Assembly (NCBI GenBank): GCA_000405805.1
Contig: ASPJ01000001.1
Coordinates: 72,088 to 136,087 of the forward strand
Direction of reading: 5' to 3'
Origin: Fidelibacterota bacterium SCGC AAA003-L08
Lineage (GTDB): Bacteria > Fidelibacterota > Marinisomatia > SCGC-AAA003-L08 > D37C17
DNA: 64,000 nt
Shown here: piece after piece, positions 9,372 to 18,928 of the stretch
Position numbering within the stretch: the first letter of the stretch is position 1
Layout of the letters: each line of letters opens with the position of its first letter
Notes under the pieces: generated by a model
Database searches by the model: none
What the model was told of the DNA's origin: nothing
Seen by the model: only the letters and a program-made list of their open reading frames with translations
Position numbers and translations under genes: made by a program

Positions 9372-10625
9372 TTATCCTTTATCTAGTATTTTTATTATTT
9401 TTGTACTAGCATTCAATTTATTTTTTATATATTGGAAACCATAGGTTTGCATTTTTAAAAGATTTTCTTCATCTGCAGTTAATTTAAATACATTTAATAA
9501 TTCTTCTGAATTATTTATTTGATGACCTATTTTAAGTTCTGTTATTTCTACTGCTTCATCTAGAATATTTATTTTAGGGCCATAACAAACAATACACTTT
9601 TGAGCTAGTGGTTCAATTACAGAATGAACACCAGTTGAAAACCCAGATCCAACATATGCAATATCAGCATATCTATAAAGATCCGGGAGGATGCCAATAG
9701 AATTGATTATAATACAATCATAATCCTGAATTTGTTTATTATCAGACTCAGATAGATAAATATAGGTCATATTAATTGCGTTTAACATAGATTCTATTTC
9801 TGCAAGGCTATTTGCATTAACCTCATGAGGAACAATGATATATTTTGCGTTTTTTTTAAAATTATATATAGCATTTTTAACAATAGGTAAATCAGCAGTA
9901 TCTATGCTTCCTAAAATTATATATTGAGATCCATTATTAAGTTTTTCCAGCGAGGAATCATTAGGTTGGTTTTTTGTCCGATAAAATATTTGATCAAATC
10001 TAGAATCTCCGGTAACTATTATTTTATTATTTGAAATTATTTTTGACAATGTTTCTTTTAGTTGACTTGAAGCAGTCAAAATTTTATCAAATTTATTGAA
10101 TATAAATTTATTAAACGATTTAGCGAGGGGATATAGACGTTTTGATTCATTGTATAAATTTGCATTAATTAGGTAACATTTAATATTTAATAATTTTGCG
10201 ACAACTAAATGATGAGGCCATATATCATGCCTTGTAGTCAAATATATTTTTGGTTTAAATGAATTTAAAAATAAAAATGCTGACCATGGAAAATCTAAAG
10301 GATGATAACAGGATACGTCAAACAGATTATTATCATATTCATATTCATAAATAGTGGGAGACTGGAATGTTTGAACAATAAAATATTTATTTCTATCCAT
10401 TTCTCTAAGGATTGGTTTCAATTGCTCAAATTCACCAGCGGAAGCAGCATGCATAATAATAATATCTTTACCAGAAGAGTGTTTATCCAGATATTTCTTA
10501 GCCTTACTTCTGGTAACAAATCCATTAATTAAATTTTTGCGTATTTTCTGATTAATTAATGATAATAGTAATACCAATATAATTACTACAGGCAATAATA
10601 GTAGATATACTATATATAAAATCAT
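9372..10625 (-). CDS. waaA: 3-deoxy-D-manno-octulosonic-acid transferase (Kdo transferase)
   Basis: 417 residues, the normal size for WaaA/KdtA (GT30), the inner-membrane-anchored enzyme that adds Kdo from CMP-Kdo to lipid A precursors. Seen: an N-terminal membrane anchor (about residues 1-25); the catalytic-base motif MHAASAGEFEQLKPIL; TFQSPTIYEYE; PLDFPWSAFLFLNSFKPKIY; and the second Rossmann domain with ILGSIDTADLPIV, VPHEV, YVGSGFSTGVHSVIEPLA. In canonical WaaA the last segment reads GGSF..GGHN; here it is GSGFSTGVHS, a modest departure. The neighbours are a peptidase gene 6 bases upstream and DUF3108 3 bases downstream. The gene implies a Kdo-containing LPS. Confidence 0.95.
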   Translation of the reverse strand: MILYIVYLLLLPVVIILVLLLSLINQKIRKNLINGFVTRSKAKKYLDKHSSGKDIIIMHAASAGEFEQLKPILREMDRNKYFIVQTFQSPTIYEYEYDNNLFDVSCYHPLDFPWSAFLFLNSFKPKIYLTTRHDIWPHHLVVAKLLNIKCYLINANLYNESKRLYPLAKSFNKFIFNKFDKILTASSQLKETLSKIISNNKIIVTGDSRFDQIFYRTKNQPNDSSLEKLNNGSQYIILGSIDTADLPIVKNAIYNFKKNAKYIIVPHEVNANSLAEIESMLNAINMTYIYLSESDNKQIQDYDCIIINSIGILPDLYRYADIAYVGSGFSTGVHSVIEPLAQKCIVCYGPKINILDEAVEITELKIGHQINNSEELLNVFKLTADEENLLKMQTYGFQYIKNKLNASTKIIKILDKG

Positions 10626-10631
10626 ATGTTT

Positions 10632-11972
10632 TTATTTTGCTAAGGACCCCATTGGATCCCAAGGTGGTAATGTCTGTGGTTCACTATCAAATATTGCGAG
10701 TATATCTTTCGGCAAATATTTTTTATCTACAACAACTTCATAATTATATTGATCAAACCATTTATCAGTCATTAGATAATAGCCTTTGTCACCACCTTTA
10801 TCGCCCCAGCTATTTTCAACGCGCCATTTTTTAGGTTTATCTTTTATAATATCTACACCTGTAAACAACATTGCATGAGTCATTACACTCTCACCATATT
10901 CTAGGCGTGTTGCTTTGTTCATGCCAAAGGATATATCAAATAAATTTTCATAATCAAAGATATCTAAATCCATAACACCCTTGGTATAGTTAAGCCATTT
11001 TCCAACATCACACCCAAACCAGACTGCTTCATTTTTGGATAATGATTTGATAGCTGCTTTTTTAAGTTCATTAATTCCAACATTTGCATATTTAATAATA
11101 TCACCATCAACTACATTCCCTAAGTAATTAACTGTATAGAGTTCATTCATTTTTTTATTGGACATTGGACAGTGAATTAAACATACTTTATCTTTTAGTT
11201 TTAATCCCATATGATTTTCTACGAATGATAATGGAGTAATATTTTCAAATCGTTGAAATTTTTTCTTTTTATTAGTAAAAGCCCAGTCAAATTTTTCAGG
11301 TGGAGTTCCAAGGAACATACATAGCATTGAATATATGGTACACATCATATCAGTTTTATTTTTCCGTAATGTTTCAATTTTAGTTCCAGTTTTATAATCT
11401 TTCCTAAGTATGCTTGCATATTCTCTAAGTTTTCTAGTAAGTAATACATTCATAAATCTAGAATTACTACTTTGATAACTCTCAGGCATTACAGACTGTG
11501 GAACGGCTCCATATTTTTCAATTAGGTTTGTAAACATATCCCATTGTCCACCATCATTTACAGGTTCACTAAGTAGCCAGCCCATTAGTCGGCTCTCATA
11601 GGATTCATCTAAAGTTGAAAGGATATTTTCTAAGAAGTAATTTGATTTTTCAAGTTTATCAAAGAACATGAAATAATTTTGAGAAAACTCAAAATTTTTC
11701 AATTTATGTTTTCTGCAAACAGAAATTCGCATGAGATTTAAGCCCGCAAACCCCCAACATCTTCCACTGGATTTCTGATTAGTAACTTTATTAAGCTGTC
11801 CTTTAATTATGGTAGAAAAATCATGATTAATTCTACTATAAGCATCCCAATTTGTCGCAATATCATTTAAATTACTAATGGTAAGTGCATTTCTAGTGAT
11901 TCTAAGTTTATCATTTTTTGAAAAAGTTTTCTTAAATGATTTGATATCTTTTTTAGCAATTGAAGGCTTCAT
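10632..11972 (-). CDS. pepC: aminopeptidase C / bleomycin hydrolase family cysteine peptidase (C1B)
   Basis: 446 residues, the usual size of C1B peptidases: self-compartmentalised hexameric papain-like aminopeptidases of the cytoplasm. The catalytic set is visible: the oxyanion Gln66 and nucleophile Cys72 in NQKSSGRCWGFAGLN, His366 in THAMLFTGVD, and Asn387 in RVENSWGDKGGDKGYY. The C-terminus, which lines the active site in this family, ends in ...MGSLAK. No signal peptide is present, as expected. Its start shares one base with the stop of the upstream FAD oxidase gene (TAATG), so the two are translationally coupled. Likely role: end-trimming of peptides, perhaps from imported protein. Confidence 0.93.
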   Translation of the reverse strand: MKPSIAKKDIKSFKKTFSKNDKLRITRNALTISNLNDIATNWDAYSRINHDFSTIIKGQLNKVTNQKSSGRCWGFAGLNLMRISVCRKHKLKNFEFSQNYFMFFDKLEKSNYFLENILSTLDESYESRLMGWLLSEPVNDGGQWDMFTNLIEKYGAVPQSVMPESYQSSNSRFMNVLLTRKLREYASILRKDYKTGTKIETLRKNKTDMMCTIYSMLCMFLGTPPEKFDWAFTNKKKKFQRFENITPLSFVENHMGLKLKDKVCLIHCPMSNKKMNELYTVNYLGNVVDGDIIKYANVGINELKKAAIKSLSKNEAVWFGCDVGKWLNYTKGVMDLDIFDYENLFDISFGMNKATRLEYGESVMTHAMLFTGVDIIKDKPKKWRVENSWGDKGGDKGYYLMTDKWFDQYNYEVVVDKKYLPKDILAIFDSEPQTLPPWDPMGSLAK

Positions 11973-13561
11973 TATATATCCTTTATAGTTATTATATTTC
12001 CTGTATTCAATATATTCTTTGGATCAAAAGCAAGTTTGCATTTTTGAACTTGGTTTATTGCTTCCTGTCCATAACATTCATAAAAATCTATTGTTTTTCT
12101 TTTTCCCGTACCATGTTCTGCAGAATAGACCCCATCTAATTCTGCAGATTTTCGAATAATTTGTCTATACAAATCATTAATAATCAAGGCTTCTTCTTTA
12201 TTATAAATTACATGAAAATGAAGATGACAATCACCTAAATGTCCAAACAATAAGTATTCAATATTATTTTCTCTAAGAATTCTATGGGAGAATTGAATAA
12301 AATCATTGAAATTTTTATAAGGGACAATGGTATCAGTAATAATACTTATTGCATCTAGTTCTTTAGTTTTTTCTAAAGCTTTAACAGGCATAGAATGTCT
12401 AGCTTCAAAAAATATTCTCCAATTATCAGCAGTATTAAGTAGAAAAACATTATCATCCTTAATTCCACAATCTGAATCATCTAGTAGTTGCACCCATTTT
12501 TCAATGACTTCATCAATAGAGTTATTAAAAATAGGGTATTGAAGATAGATTCCAACAGATGACTCTGTTTTAAAAAGTTTCTCTTTGTGTTCCATATAGT
12601 TTTGACAGTTATAACCAAAATATTCAAGTGCGTTTAGTTGATATAATATATTCTGTTGTTTTAGGTAACCGCGCAGTTTAATAGCATCATTTTCCGATGG
12701 TAGTGTTATAAATAAATCTAGAAAATCTTTTGGTGAATCTGCGAGATTAAATTCTACATCTATAATAAGTGCAAAAACCCCTTCACTGCCTATAATTAAA
12801 TCAATAAAATCAAGTTCCTCCTCTGCTGCCGTAAATGGTCCGCTTGCATTTTTGATTTTTGGCCGATGATAACTAGGGGCCTCAACAATAATCTTTTTGT
12901 CATCGCATATTAAAATAAACTTGGCATCATTCGTAATATAGTCACCACGGGTTATATTAGTTATATATCCGTTGGTCAGAAGTATTTTTAAACGATTTAC
13001 CCAATGCCGCGTAGCTCCTTTATCTCCAGGGATAAACCCTGAGGCATTACATGATATTGTTCCTCCAACAAGAGCATCTTTCCTACTAGTAGGATCAACG
13101 GGATAATACAATTTTTTATTACTTAATTGCAGAATGTCATTCCTCATATCTTCTAAAATAGTTCCTACTGAAGTTTTAGCAGTTTTATTCTCTATATCAA
13201 CTTGAGTGTTAGGTTTTTTTATATTAATTATAGATAGAACTAAGCCACCCTTAGGAGTTGCACTACCTGTTAAATTTGTTCTTCCCGCTGATATTGTTAC
13301 ATTAATATTTAATAGATTGCATATATATAATATTATAGCGCATTGTTTCTCATTTATAGGTCTTGCTAAAAAATCAGCATTACCAGGCATATTTGACCAA
13401 TCCCTTTCAAAACTAGATACAATATCAGAATCGTCAGTAATATCAATCAAAAATTTATCAGACAAGAAACCACATAGTGAAAAACTAGAAGTTTTTATAC
13501 AATCATCTATCAATATTTTTTCATGATTAGTAATTTTCGTCTGGAATTTTATAATATTCAT
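11972..13561 (-). CDS. FAD-linked oxidase (GlcD / D-lactate dehydrogenase-type, VAO family)
   Basis: 529 residues. The N-terminal FAD_binding_4 domain shows NVTISAGRTNLTGSATPKGG and YYPVDPTSRKDALVGGTISC plus NASG. The C-terminal FAD-oxidase domain shows FGHLGDCHLHFHVIYN (metal/flavin-side histidines) and ends with SAEHGTGKRKTIDF and FDPKNILNTGNI. These are signatures of D-2-hydroxyacid dehydrogenases such as D-lactate or glycolate dehydrogenase. No 4Fe-4S domain is fused; an electron acceptor such as quinone or cytochrome is unknown. It is the first gene of a leftward run (oxidase, pepC, waaA, DUF3108, lipid kinase) with gaps of at most 11 bases. The specific hydroxyacid cannot be told. Confidence 0.88.
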   Translation of the reverse strand: MNIIKFQTKITNHEKILIDDCIKTSSFSLCGFLSDKFLIDITDDSDIVSSFERDWSNMPGNADFLARPINEKQCAIILYICNLLNINVTISAGRTNLTGSATPKGGLVLSIINIKKPNTQVDIENKTAKTSVGTILEDMRNDILQLSNKKLYYPVDPTSRKDALVGGTISCNASGFIPGDKGATRHWVNRLKILLTNGYITNITRGDYITNDAKFILICDDKKIIVEAPSYHRPKIKNASGPFTAAEEELDFIDLIIGSEGVFALIIDVEFNLADSPKDFLDLFITLPSENDAIKLRGYLKQQNILYQLNALEYFGYNCQNYMEHKEKLFKTESSVGIYLQYPIFNNSIDEVIEKWVQLLDDSDCGIKDDNVFLLNTADNWRIFFEARHSMPVKALEKTKELDAISIITDTIVPYKNFNDFIQFSHRILRENNIEYLLFGHLGDCHLHFHVIYNKEEALIINDLYRQIIRKSAELDGVYSAEHGTGKRKTIDFYECYGQEAINQVQKCKLAFDPKNILNTGNIITIKDI

Positions 13562-13655
13562 TGATACAATTTAATAATAATAAGGGCAACAGAGAATTAA
13601 TTAATAAATGATTTGTAGGATTTTTCTATTAGTTAATAAATTAGAGGCATGTTAT
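13562..13655. promoter_or_regulatory. intergenic region with probable divergent promoters (FAD oxidase leftward, tRNA-Glu rightward)
   Basis: This 94-base gap separates the start of a leftward operon from the rightward tRNA gene, so it must hold two promoters unless the tRNA is read from elsewhere. On the + strand TTGTAG near 13614 and TAAATT near 13638 are spaced by about 18 bases and would place transcription start shortly before the tRNA. The match to sigma-70 consensus is weak and the region is AT-rich, so this is a low-confidence call. Confidence 0.3.
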
Positions 13656-13727
13656 GGCCCGTTCGTCTAGTGGTTAGGACTCAGGGTTTTCATCTCTGCA
13701 ACAGGAGTTCGATTCTCCTACGGGCTA
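13656..13727 (+). tRNA. tRNA-Glu (anticodon TTC)
   Basis: A cloverleaf can be folded by hand. The acceptor GGCCCGT pairs with ACGGGCT (one G-T pair at the end). The D-arm GTCT...GGAC has the AGTGGTTA loop. The anticodon stem CAGGG/CTCTG has loop TTTTCAT, giving anticodon TTC, and the T-arm is AGGAG-TTCGATT-CTCCT. The discriminator is A and the 3' CCA is not fully encoded (CAA follows). The GTTCGATTC T-loop and the TCTAGTGGTTAGGA D-arm are characteristic of glutamate tRNAs. It is a single-gene unit followed immediately by a hairpin terminator. Confidence 0.96.
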
Positions 13728-13728
13728 C

Positions 13729-13757
13729 AATTAACCCCCATACACTGGGGGTTAATT
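13729..13757 (+). terminator. rho-independent-type terminator after tRNA-Glu
   Basis: A perfect 12-bp inverted repeat, AATTAACCCCCA and TGGGGGTTAATT, with a 5-base loop (TACAC), starting one base after the tRNA 3' end. It is followed by ATTTTCAT rather than a long T-run, but the stem's own TTAATT arm adds U-richness. Because the repeat is perfect it could also slow transcription from the other side, although no leftward gene ends here. Confidence 0.85.
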
Positions 13758-13833
13758 ATTTTCATGTATTTAATTCAGTCTGTAACACATTGTAATTCTT
13801 TTCATAAAAGTTGATATTTTTATTATAAATTAG

Positions 13834-15759
13834 ATGGTTATGAGAGTATTATTTATATACATATTAATAATGTCATTTTCTTATGCAGATTTGAATAAAC
13901 CGAGCTCTGAAGAGAACTTAAGATATATACATATTTTATTTGAATGGGACCAAGAGCCCAATGCAATTAGCTATAATTTGCAAGCCTCAACAGGGCAATC
14001 ATTTAATAATATAATCTTAAATATTGAAGAATTAACGACATCCTATATTGATACAGAAAATTTTAGTTGGAATGATAACTATTACTGGAGAGTACGACCA
14101 ATGTATAGTGATGGAAACGATGGTGCTTGGATTGAAACATCATCTTTTTCTATAGAAGATACTCAGCTAACTAACTTAGATGTAGATATATACAATGAAG
14201 ATCTTATCCAAGATGGAGTAATGATGTATAGTCAATTTTCTCCATTTTTTGCAGTAGGGGTCATTGATAAGTTTGGTAATGAAATTTGGAATACTTCTAC
14301 AGGTTATATGAACCATATCAGTGATTATGGAGAACTATATGGAGTAAATGAAGAAGGTATTAAATTTAATTTTGACCATGAAGTATTATGGCAAAGTCCA
14401 CAAGGGACTCCAATAGATTCTCATGAGGTAAAACAAATACCAAATGGTAATTTCATGGCGTTTGTTCCTACATTTCAACAAGGGCCAATACCACTAGGTG
14501 ATTGGACTGGTTTAGCCCAAAGTTTTGGATATCAAGCTGATGGTGTTACGGATGAATTTTGGTGGATGGGCTTACGGATTGTTGAATTTGACAAGGAAAC
14601 GAGTGAAGAAGTCTGGAGTTGGGAACCCTTTGAACATTTTAACATGGATGATTATGACCAATATGGAGGAATGTGGTGGGAAGCAATATTTAATGGAGTA
14701 TTTGATTGGATGCATACCAATGCTTTTCACTTTGATGAAGAGGAAAGTGTTATTTATGTATCTCATCGTCATTTATCAAGAATTAGCAAGATAGCATATC
14801 CATCAGGAGAAGTAATATGGAATATGGGATTACCTGCAGAATATGGTACGGGCGATGATAATATCTGTACGGATTTACTTTTTAGTTTTCAACATCATAT
14901 CCAATTAATGGATGATGGGACATTACTATTTTTTGATAATGGGAATATAAGTAATGTTATTACAGATGATGAAACACCAATAACACGTATTCGAAGGATT
15001 CAAGTCATTGATGATAGCTACTGTGAAACTGTTTGGCAATATGACCTACCACCAAACCTTCATGGTTTGGGGATGGGTAGCGTTCAATTATTAGAAAATG
15101 AAAATTATTTTATTTACACTTTTGGCAGTGGACTTAATAATGGAGAATGTAGTGTTCTTGAAATAACTCCTGATGGAGATATGGTATGGAAAGCAACATC
15201 GCAAAATTCAAATGCTGCATGGTACAGATCATATAAAATACCTTCAATACATCCAAGTGCATTTAGCGTGGTTGCTGATGGATATACCATAAATGAAGAT
15301 AATAGTGATATTATTGAGATGTCCAGCAATTCTCTAGAGTTTACTATATATAATAAAAGTGGTTTTACTCAACCCTATCTTTATCAATTGTCTGATTTAA
15401 CTGATGGTGGACCTCAGATGTTTAATTATGAAGAAGGAGAAATTACTTTAGAACCAGATGAAAGTATAAATCTATCTTTCTTAACAGCAAGTTCAAGCCT
15501 TGAATCGACTACTATTAGTTTATCTGTTTGGCCAACACATCATAGCTATGCTGCTAAAGAACTGATGTTTTCTGTTATTTCTGTGGTAGAGTCTGGAGAT
15601 ATCAATGGTGATGATACTATCAATGTGTTAGATGTTGTTCTACTTGTAAATATGATTTTAGATTCAACGGAGTTTTCAAGTACTGCTGATTTAAATGGAG
15701 ACAATGTTGTAAATGTTCTTGATGTGGTATTACTTGTTAATCTTATCTTAGGGACTTAG
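13834..15759 (+). CDS. secreted arylsulfotransferase-like (ASST) propeller with dockerin-like tail
   Basis: 641 residues: signal peptide (about 1-20), an Fn3-like N-domain (about 25-112: SYNLQASTGQSF, YYWRVRPMY), a six-bladed ASST-type propeller and a dockerin-like pair (588-641). Recognition rests on the string of ASST_2-type motifs: SHEVKQIPNGNFMAF, FDWMHTNAFHFDEEES (His294), YVSHRHLSRISKI (His311, His313), and SFQHHIQLMDDGTLLFFDNG (His354, His355). Known ASSTs are periplasmic and move sulfate between phenolic esters and acceptors without PAPS, through a sulfo-histidine. Many distant relatives have untested activity, so the reaction here is inference. The next dockerin protein begins 5 bases after the stop. 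ATG at 13840 is an alternative start. Confidence 0.82.
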   Translation: MVMRVLFIYILIMSFSYADLNKPSSEENLRYIHILFEWDQEPNAISYNLQASTGQSFNNIILNIEELTTSYIDTENFSWNDNYYWRVRPMYSDGNDGAWIETSSFSIEDTQLTNLDVDIYNEDLIQDGVMMYSQFSPFFAVGVIDKFGNEIWNTSTGYMNHISDYGELYGVNEEGIKFNFDHEVLWQSPQGTPIDSHEVKQIPNGNFMAFVPTFQQGPIPLGDWTGLAQSFGYQADGVTDEFWWMGLRIVEFDKETSEEVWSWEPFEHFNMDDYDQYGGMWWEAIFNGVFDWMHTNAFHFDEEESVIYVSHRHLSRISKIAYPSGEVIWNMGLPAEYGTGDDNICTDLLFSFQHHIQLMDDGTLLFFDNGNISNVITDDETPITRIRRIQVIDDSYCETVWQYDLPPNLHGLGMGSVQLLENENYFIYTFGSGLNNGECSVLEITPDGDMVWKATSQNSNAAWYRSYKIPSIHPSAFSVVADGYTINEDNSDIIEMSSNSLEFTIYNKSGFTQPYLYQLSDLTDGGPQMFNYEEGEITLEPDESINLSFLTASSSLESTTISLSVWPTHHSYAAKELMFSVISVVESGDINGDDTINVLDVVLLVNMILDSTEFSSTADLNGDNVVNVLDVVLLVNLILGT

Positions 15760-15764
15760 CTAAT

Positions 15765-17057
15765 ATGAAACGATTATTATTTATATTTCTTTTATCACAT
15801 ATATTTTCACAATATAATATCGAAAATGCATTTCCGAATCTATCGTTTGAGGATCCAGTAGGAATATATCATGCCAATGATGGAACTAATCGATTGTTTG
15901 TAGTCGAACAGGAAGGGCGAATAAAAGTATTTGATAATAGTCCATCAGTAAATAATGCAGATATGTTTTTAGACATTACATCCCTTGTTGATCAAGATGG
16001 TGGATATACAGAAGAAGGATTATTAGGGTTAGCTTTTCATCCTGATTTTGAAGAAAATGGATATTTCTATGTAAACTATACTGAACATGGACCTAGAAGA
16101 AATGTAATAGCAAGATATATGGTGAGTGATACAGACCCAAATGAAGCAAATTATAGTTCATCAGAGATTATATTAGAAGTTAACCAGCCATATACAAATC
16201 ATAATGGTGGGCAAATATCATTTGGACCAGATGATGGGTACTTATATATTACTTTTGGAGATGGTGGATCAGCGGGAGATCCTCAAGGGAATGGGCAGAA
16301 TCTATCAACTCTATTGGGCTCACTTATTCGTATTGATATTGATAATCCCTCTGGCGGATTAAATTATGGGATACCTTCTGATAATCCGTTTATTGCTCCA
16401 CTAGCTGCGCGAGATGAAATCTATGCGTATGGATTACGTAATATGTGGAGATTTAGTTGGGATTTAGAAACAGGATTTTTATGGGGTGCTGATGTAGGAC
16501 AATATGAATATGAAGAAATTAATATTATAGAAACCGCTGGGAATTATGGTTGGAATATTATGGAAGGAACTAGCTGTTATGATAGTCCTAGCTGTGATGA
16601 AGAAGGATTAGAACCACCAATTTGGGAATATGAATTATATGTTGATGGAGTATGTTCTATAACAGGGGGGCATGTTTATAGAGGCCCAAGTTTATGGAGT
16701 TTAACTGGAAAATATATTTATGGTGATTGGTGCACAGGAGATATATGGGCGCTTACTTATTCAGAGGATGGCGCCCACACTAATGAACATTTGATAACAT
16801 CTGGAATTAATATTACTTCTTTTGGAGTAAGTCAAGATAATGAATTATTTATTTGTGCAAATAGCAGCATATATAAATTAACATCTGATTTAGGAGATGT
16901 TAATGGTGATGATGAGTTAAATGTTTTAGATATTGTATCACTTGTAAATATCATACTATCTAATGGTTATACAGAATCAGCAGATTTAAATTCAGATAAT
17001 ATTATTAATATTTTAGATGTAGTTTTATTAGTCAATGCTATTTTGGGTTCTAATTAA
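15765..17057 (+). CDS. secreted PQQ-type sugar (glucose/sorbosone) dehydrogenase-like propeller with dockerin-like tail
   Basis: 430 residues: signal peptide (1-16, MKRLLFIFLLSHIFSQ), a GSDH six-bladed propeller (about 22-370) and a dockerin-like pair (377-430). Family motifs: RLFVVEQEGRIKVF, GLLGLAFHPDFEENG, NHNGGQISFGPDDGYLYI, FGDGGSAGDPQGNGQN, YAYGLRNMWRFSWD, GADVGQYEYEEINI and GNYGWNIMEG. In soluble PQQ glucose dehydrogenases the HxGG histidine and the GLRN arginine lie at the cofactor/substrate site, and both are present here. Whether PQQ is made or imported cannot be seen in the window. Two Cys pairs (ScydspsC, Csi..wC) suggest disulfides outside the cytoplasm. It is probably cotranscribed with the ASST-like gene 5 bases upstream. 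Confidence 0.87.
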   Translation: MKRLLFIFLLSHIFSQYNIENAFPNLSFEDPVGIYHANDGTNRLFVVEQEGRIKVFDNSPSVNNADMFLDITSLVDQDGGYTEEGLLGLAFHPDFEENGYFYVNYTEHGPRRNVIARYMVSDTDPNEANYSSSEIILEVNQPYTNHNGGQISFGPDDGYLYITFGDGGSAGDPQGNGQNLSTLLGSLIRIDIDNPSGGLNYGIPSDNPFIAPLAARDEIYAYGLRNMWRFSWDLETGFLWGADVGQYEYEEINIIETAGNYGWNIMEGTSCYDSPSCDEEGLEPPIWEYELYVDGVCSITGGHVYRGPSLWSLTGKYIYGDWCTGDIWALTYSEDGAHTNEHLITSGINITSFGVSQDNELFICANSSIYKLTSDLGDVNGDDELNVLDIVSLVNIILSNGYTESADLNSDNIINILDVVLLVNAILGSN

Positions 17058-17081
17058 TTCTTAATTTTCCTATTATAAATC

Positions 17082-18899
17082 ATGAGAAAAAATAACTTTA
17101 GAAATATTGCAATCATTGCGCATGTAGATCATGGTAAGACTACTTTAGTGGATGGTCTCTTACATCAGAGTGGCACATTTAAAAGTCATGAAAACATTGC
17201 TGATAGAATAATGGATTCAATGGATATTGAAAAAGAACGTGGTATTACTATTACTGCAAAAAATACCTCTGTATTTTATAATGATATTAAAATTAACATT
17301 GTAGATACGCCTGGTCATGCAGATTTTGGTGGTGAGGTTGAAAGAAGTTTGAATTTAGTTGACGGGGTATTATTACTGGTTGATGCTAGTGAAGGACCTT
17401 TACCTCAAACTCGATTTGTATTACAAAAAGCATTGTTAAAAGATTTACCTATTATACTTATTATCAATAAAATTGATCGATCTGATTCTAGGATTGAAGA
17501 AGTGGTGAATGAGGTGTATGATTTATTTATTGATTTAGATGCAAATGACAAACAGATTGAGTTTCCTATTATTTATACCAATGCAAAAGAGCGAGTTGCT
17601 CATATTGAAATGGGTGATGATTCAAAGGACTTATTTCCTTTATTTGATTTAATTATTGAAAAATTTCCAGGTCCATTAGCTACAGATGATCACGTAGCTC
17701 AATTCTTGATTACTAATATTAGTTATGATTCATATGTTGGTCAGGTTGCAGTAGGAAGGCTTGGAAATGGAATTTTGGAAATTAATAAACGTTATAGTCT
17801 TTGTGGAGAAAATCAAATTATATATGATCAAAAATTATCTGCTTGTTATACATTTAGCGGACTTAAAAAAATTAAAGTTGATAAATTGGAAGCGGGTGAT
17901 ATCATTGCAATTGCAGGTATAGAAAATATTACTATTGGTGATACAATATCCTGTAATGAAAAACCAGACCCCTTACCTAGGATTAGCATTGATGAGCCTA
18001 CAGTATCTATGTTTTTTCATGTTAATGATGGACCATTTGCAGGTAAAGAAGGAAAATATTTAACCTCTCGAAATTTAAGTGATAGGCTGCAAAAAGAAAT
18101 TTTAGGAAATGTATCTTTGCAAGTGAAACTTACAGATAAAACTGATGTATTTGAAGTATGTGGACGAGGAGAATTGCAAATGGCAGTATTAATAGAAACG
18201 ATGCGTCGCGAAGGTTATGAATTCATGGTTTCAAAACCACAAGTAATTACAAAAGAAGAAAATGGCCAAACATTAGAACCTATTGAAGCTATATATTTAG
18301 ATTTAGAGGAGGATCATGTGGGGACCATTACAGAAAAACTATCTATACGTAAAGGTCGGATGATAAATCTTCAAAATAATGGTTATGGTAGAGTTACATT
18401 AGAATTTAAAATTCCATCCCGTGGATTAATTGGTTTTAGAAGCCAATTTTTAACAGATACTAAAGGGTCAGGTATTATGAATACATTATTTGATTCATAT
18501 GCTCCTTGGAGTGGAAGAATTCCGCAACGTAATAGTGGGGTTTTGCTTGCAGATAGACCAGGGAAAGTAACTCCTTATGCTTGCCTTGGAATGGTAGATA
18601 GAGGGGAAATGTTTGTTAATGTTGGCACAGAAGTTTATAAGGGGATGATTATTGGTGAACGTAATCGTACAGGTGATATAGATATTAATATAATCCGTGA
18701 AAAAAAATTAACTAATATGAGAGCTTCTTCATCAGATGCAACGGTAGTACTTAGACCCCCTCAAAATTTATCACTAGATCAATGTATTGAGTTTATAGCA
18801 GAAGATGAATTAATAGAAATTACTCCCAGTAATATTCGAATGAGAAAGATGGAACTAGATATTAATAAACGTTTGGCTATGAGGAAAAAAGATAAATAA
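17082..18899 (+). CDS. typA: ribosome-associated translational GTPase TypA/BipA
   Basis: 605 residues, full length. G-domain motifs: AHVDHGKTTLVDGLL (G1), RGITITAKN (G2), DTPGHADFGGEVER (G3), INKIDR (G4) and TNAKERVAH at the G5 position. Domain II, the EF-G-like domains (CGRGELQMAVLIETMRREGYE, GRVTLEFKIPSRGLIGFRSQFLTDT) and the BipA-specific C-terminal domain (MRASSSDATVVLRPP, then IEFIAEDELIEITP) follow in order. TypA binds the 70S ribosome and supports 50S assembly and stress or cold adaptation. It follows the sugar-dehydrogenase-like gene by 24 bases; the small membrane protein gene follows after 29 bases. Confidence 0.97.
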   Translation: MRKNNFRNIAIIAHVDHGKTTLVDGLLHQSGTFKSHENIADRIMDSMDIEKERGITITAKNTSVFYNDIKINIVDTPGHADFGGEVERSLNLVDGVLLLVDASEGPLPQTRFVLQKALLKDLPIILIINKIDRSDSRIEEVVNEVYDLFIDLDANDKQIEFPIIYTNAKERVAHIEMGDDSKDLFPLFDLIIEKFPGPLATDDHVAQFLITNISYDSYVGQVAVGRLGNGILEINKRYSLCGENQIIYDQKLSACYTFSGLKKIKVDKLEAGDIIAIAGIENITIGDTISCNEKPDPLPRISIDEPTVSMFFHVNDGPFAGKEGKYLTSRNLSDRLQKEILGNVSLQVKLTDKTDVFEVCGRGELQMAVLIETMRREGYEFMVSKPQVITKEENGQTLEPIEAIYLDLEEDHVGTITEKLSIRKGRMINLQNNGYGRVTLEFKIPSRGLIGFRSQFLTDTKGSGIMNTLFDSYAPWSGRIPQRNSGVLLADRPGKVTPYACLGMVDRGEMFVNVGTEVYKGMIIGERNRTGDIDINIIREKKLTNMRASSSDATVVLRPPQNLSLDQCIEFIAEDELIEITPSNIRMRKMELDINKRLAMRKKDK

Positions 18900-18928
18900 A
18901 TTATAAGAAGAAGGGGGGGCATGTTTAT

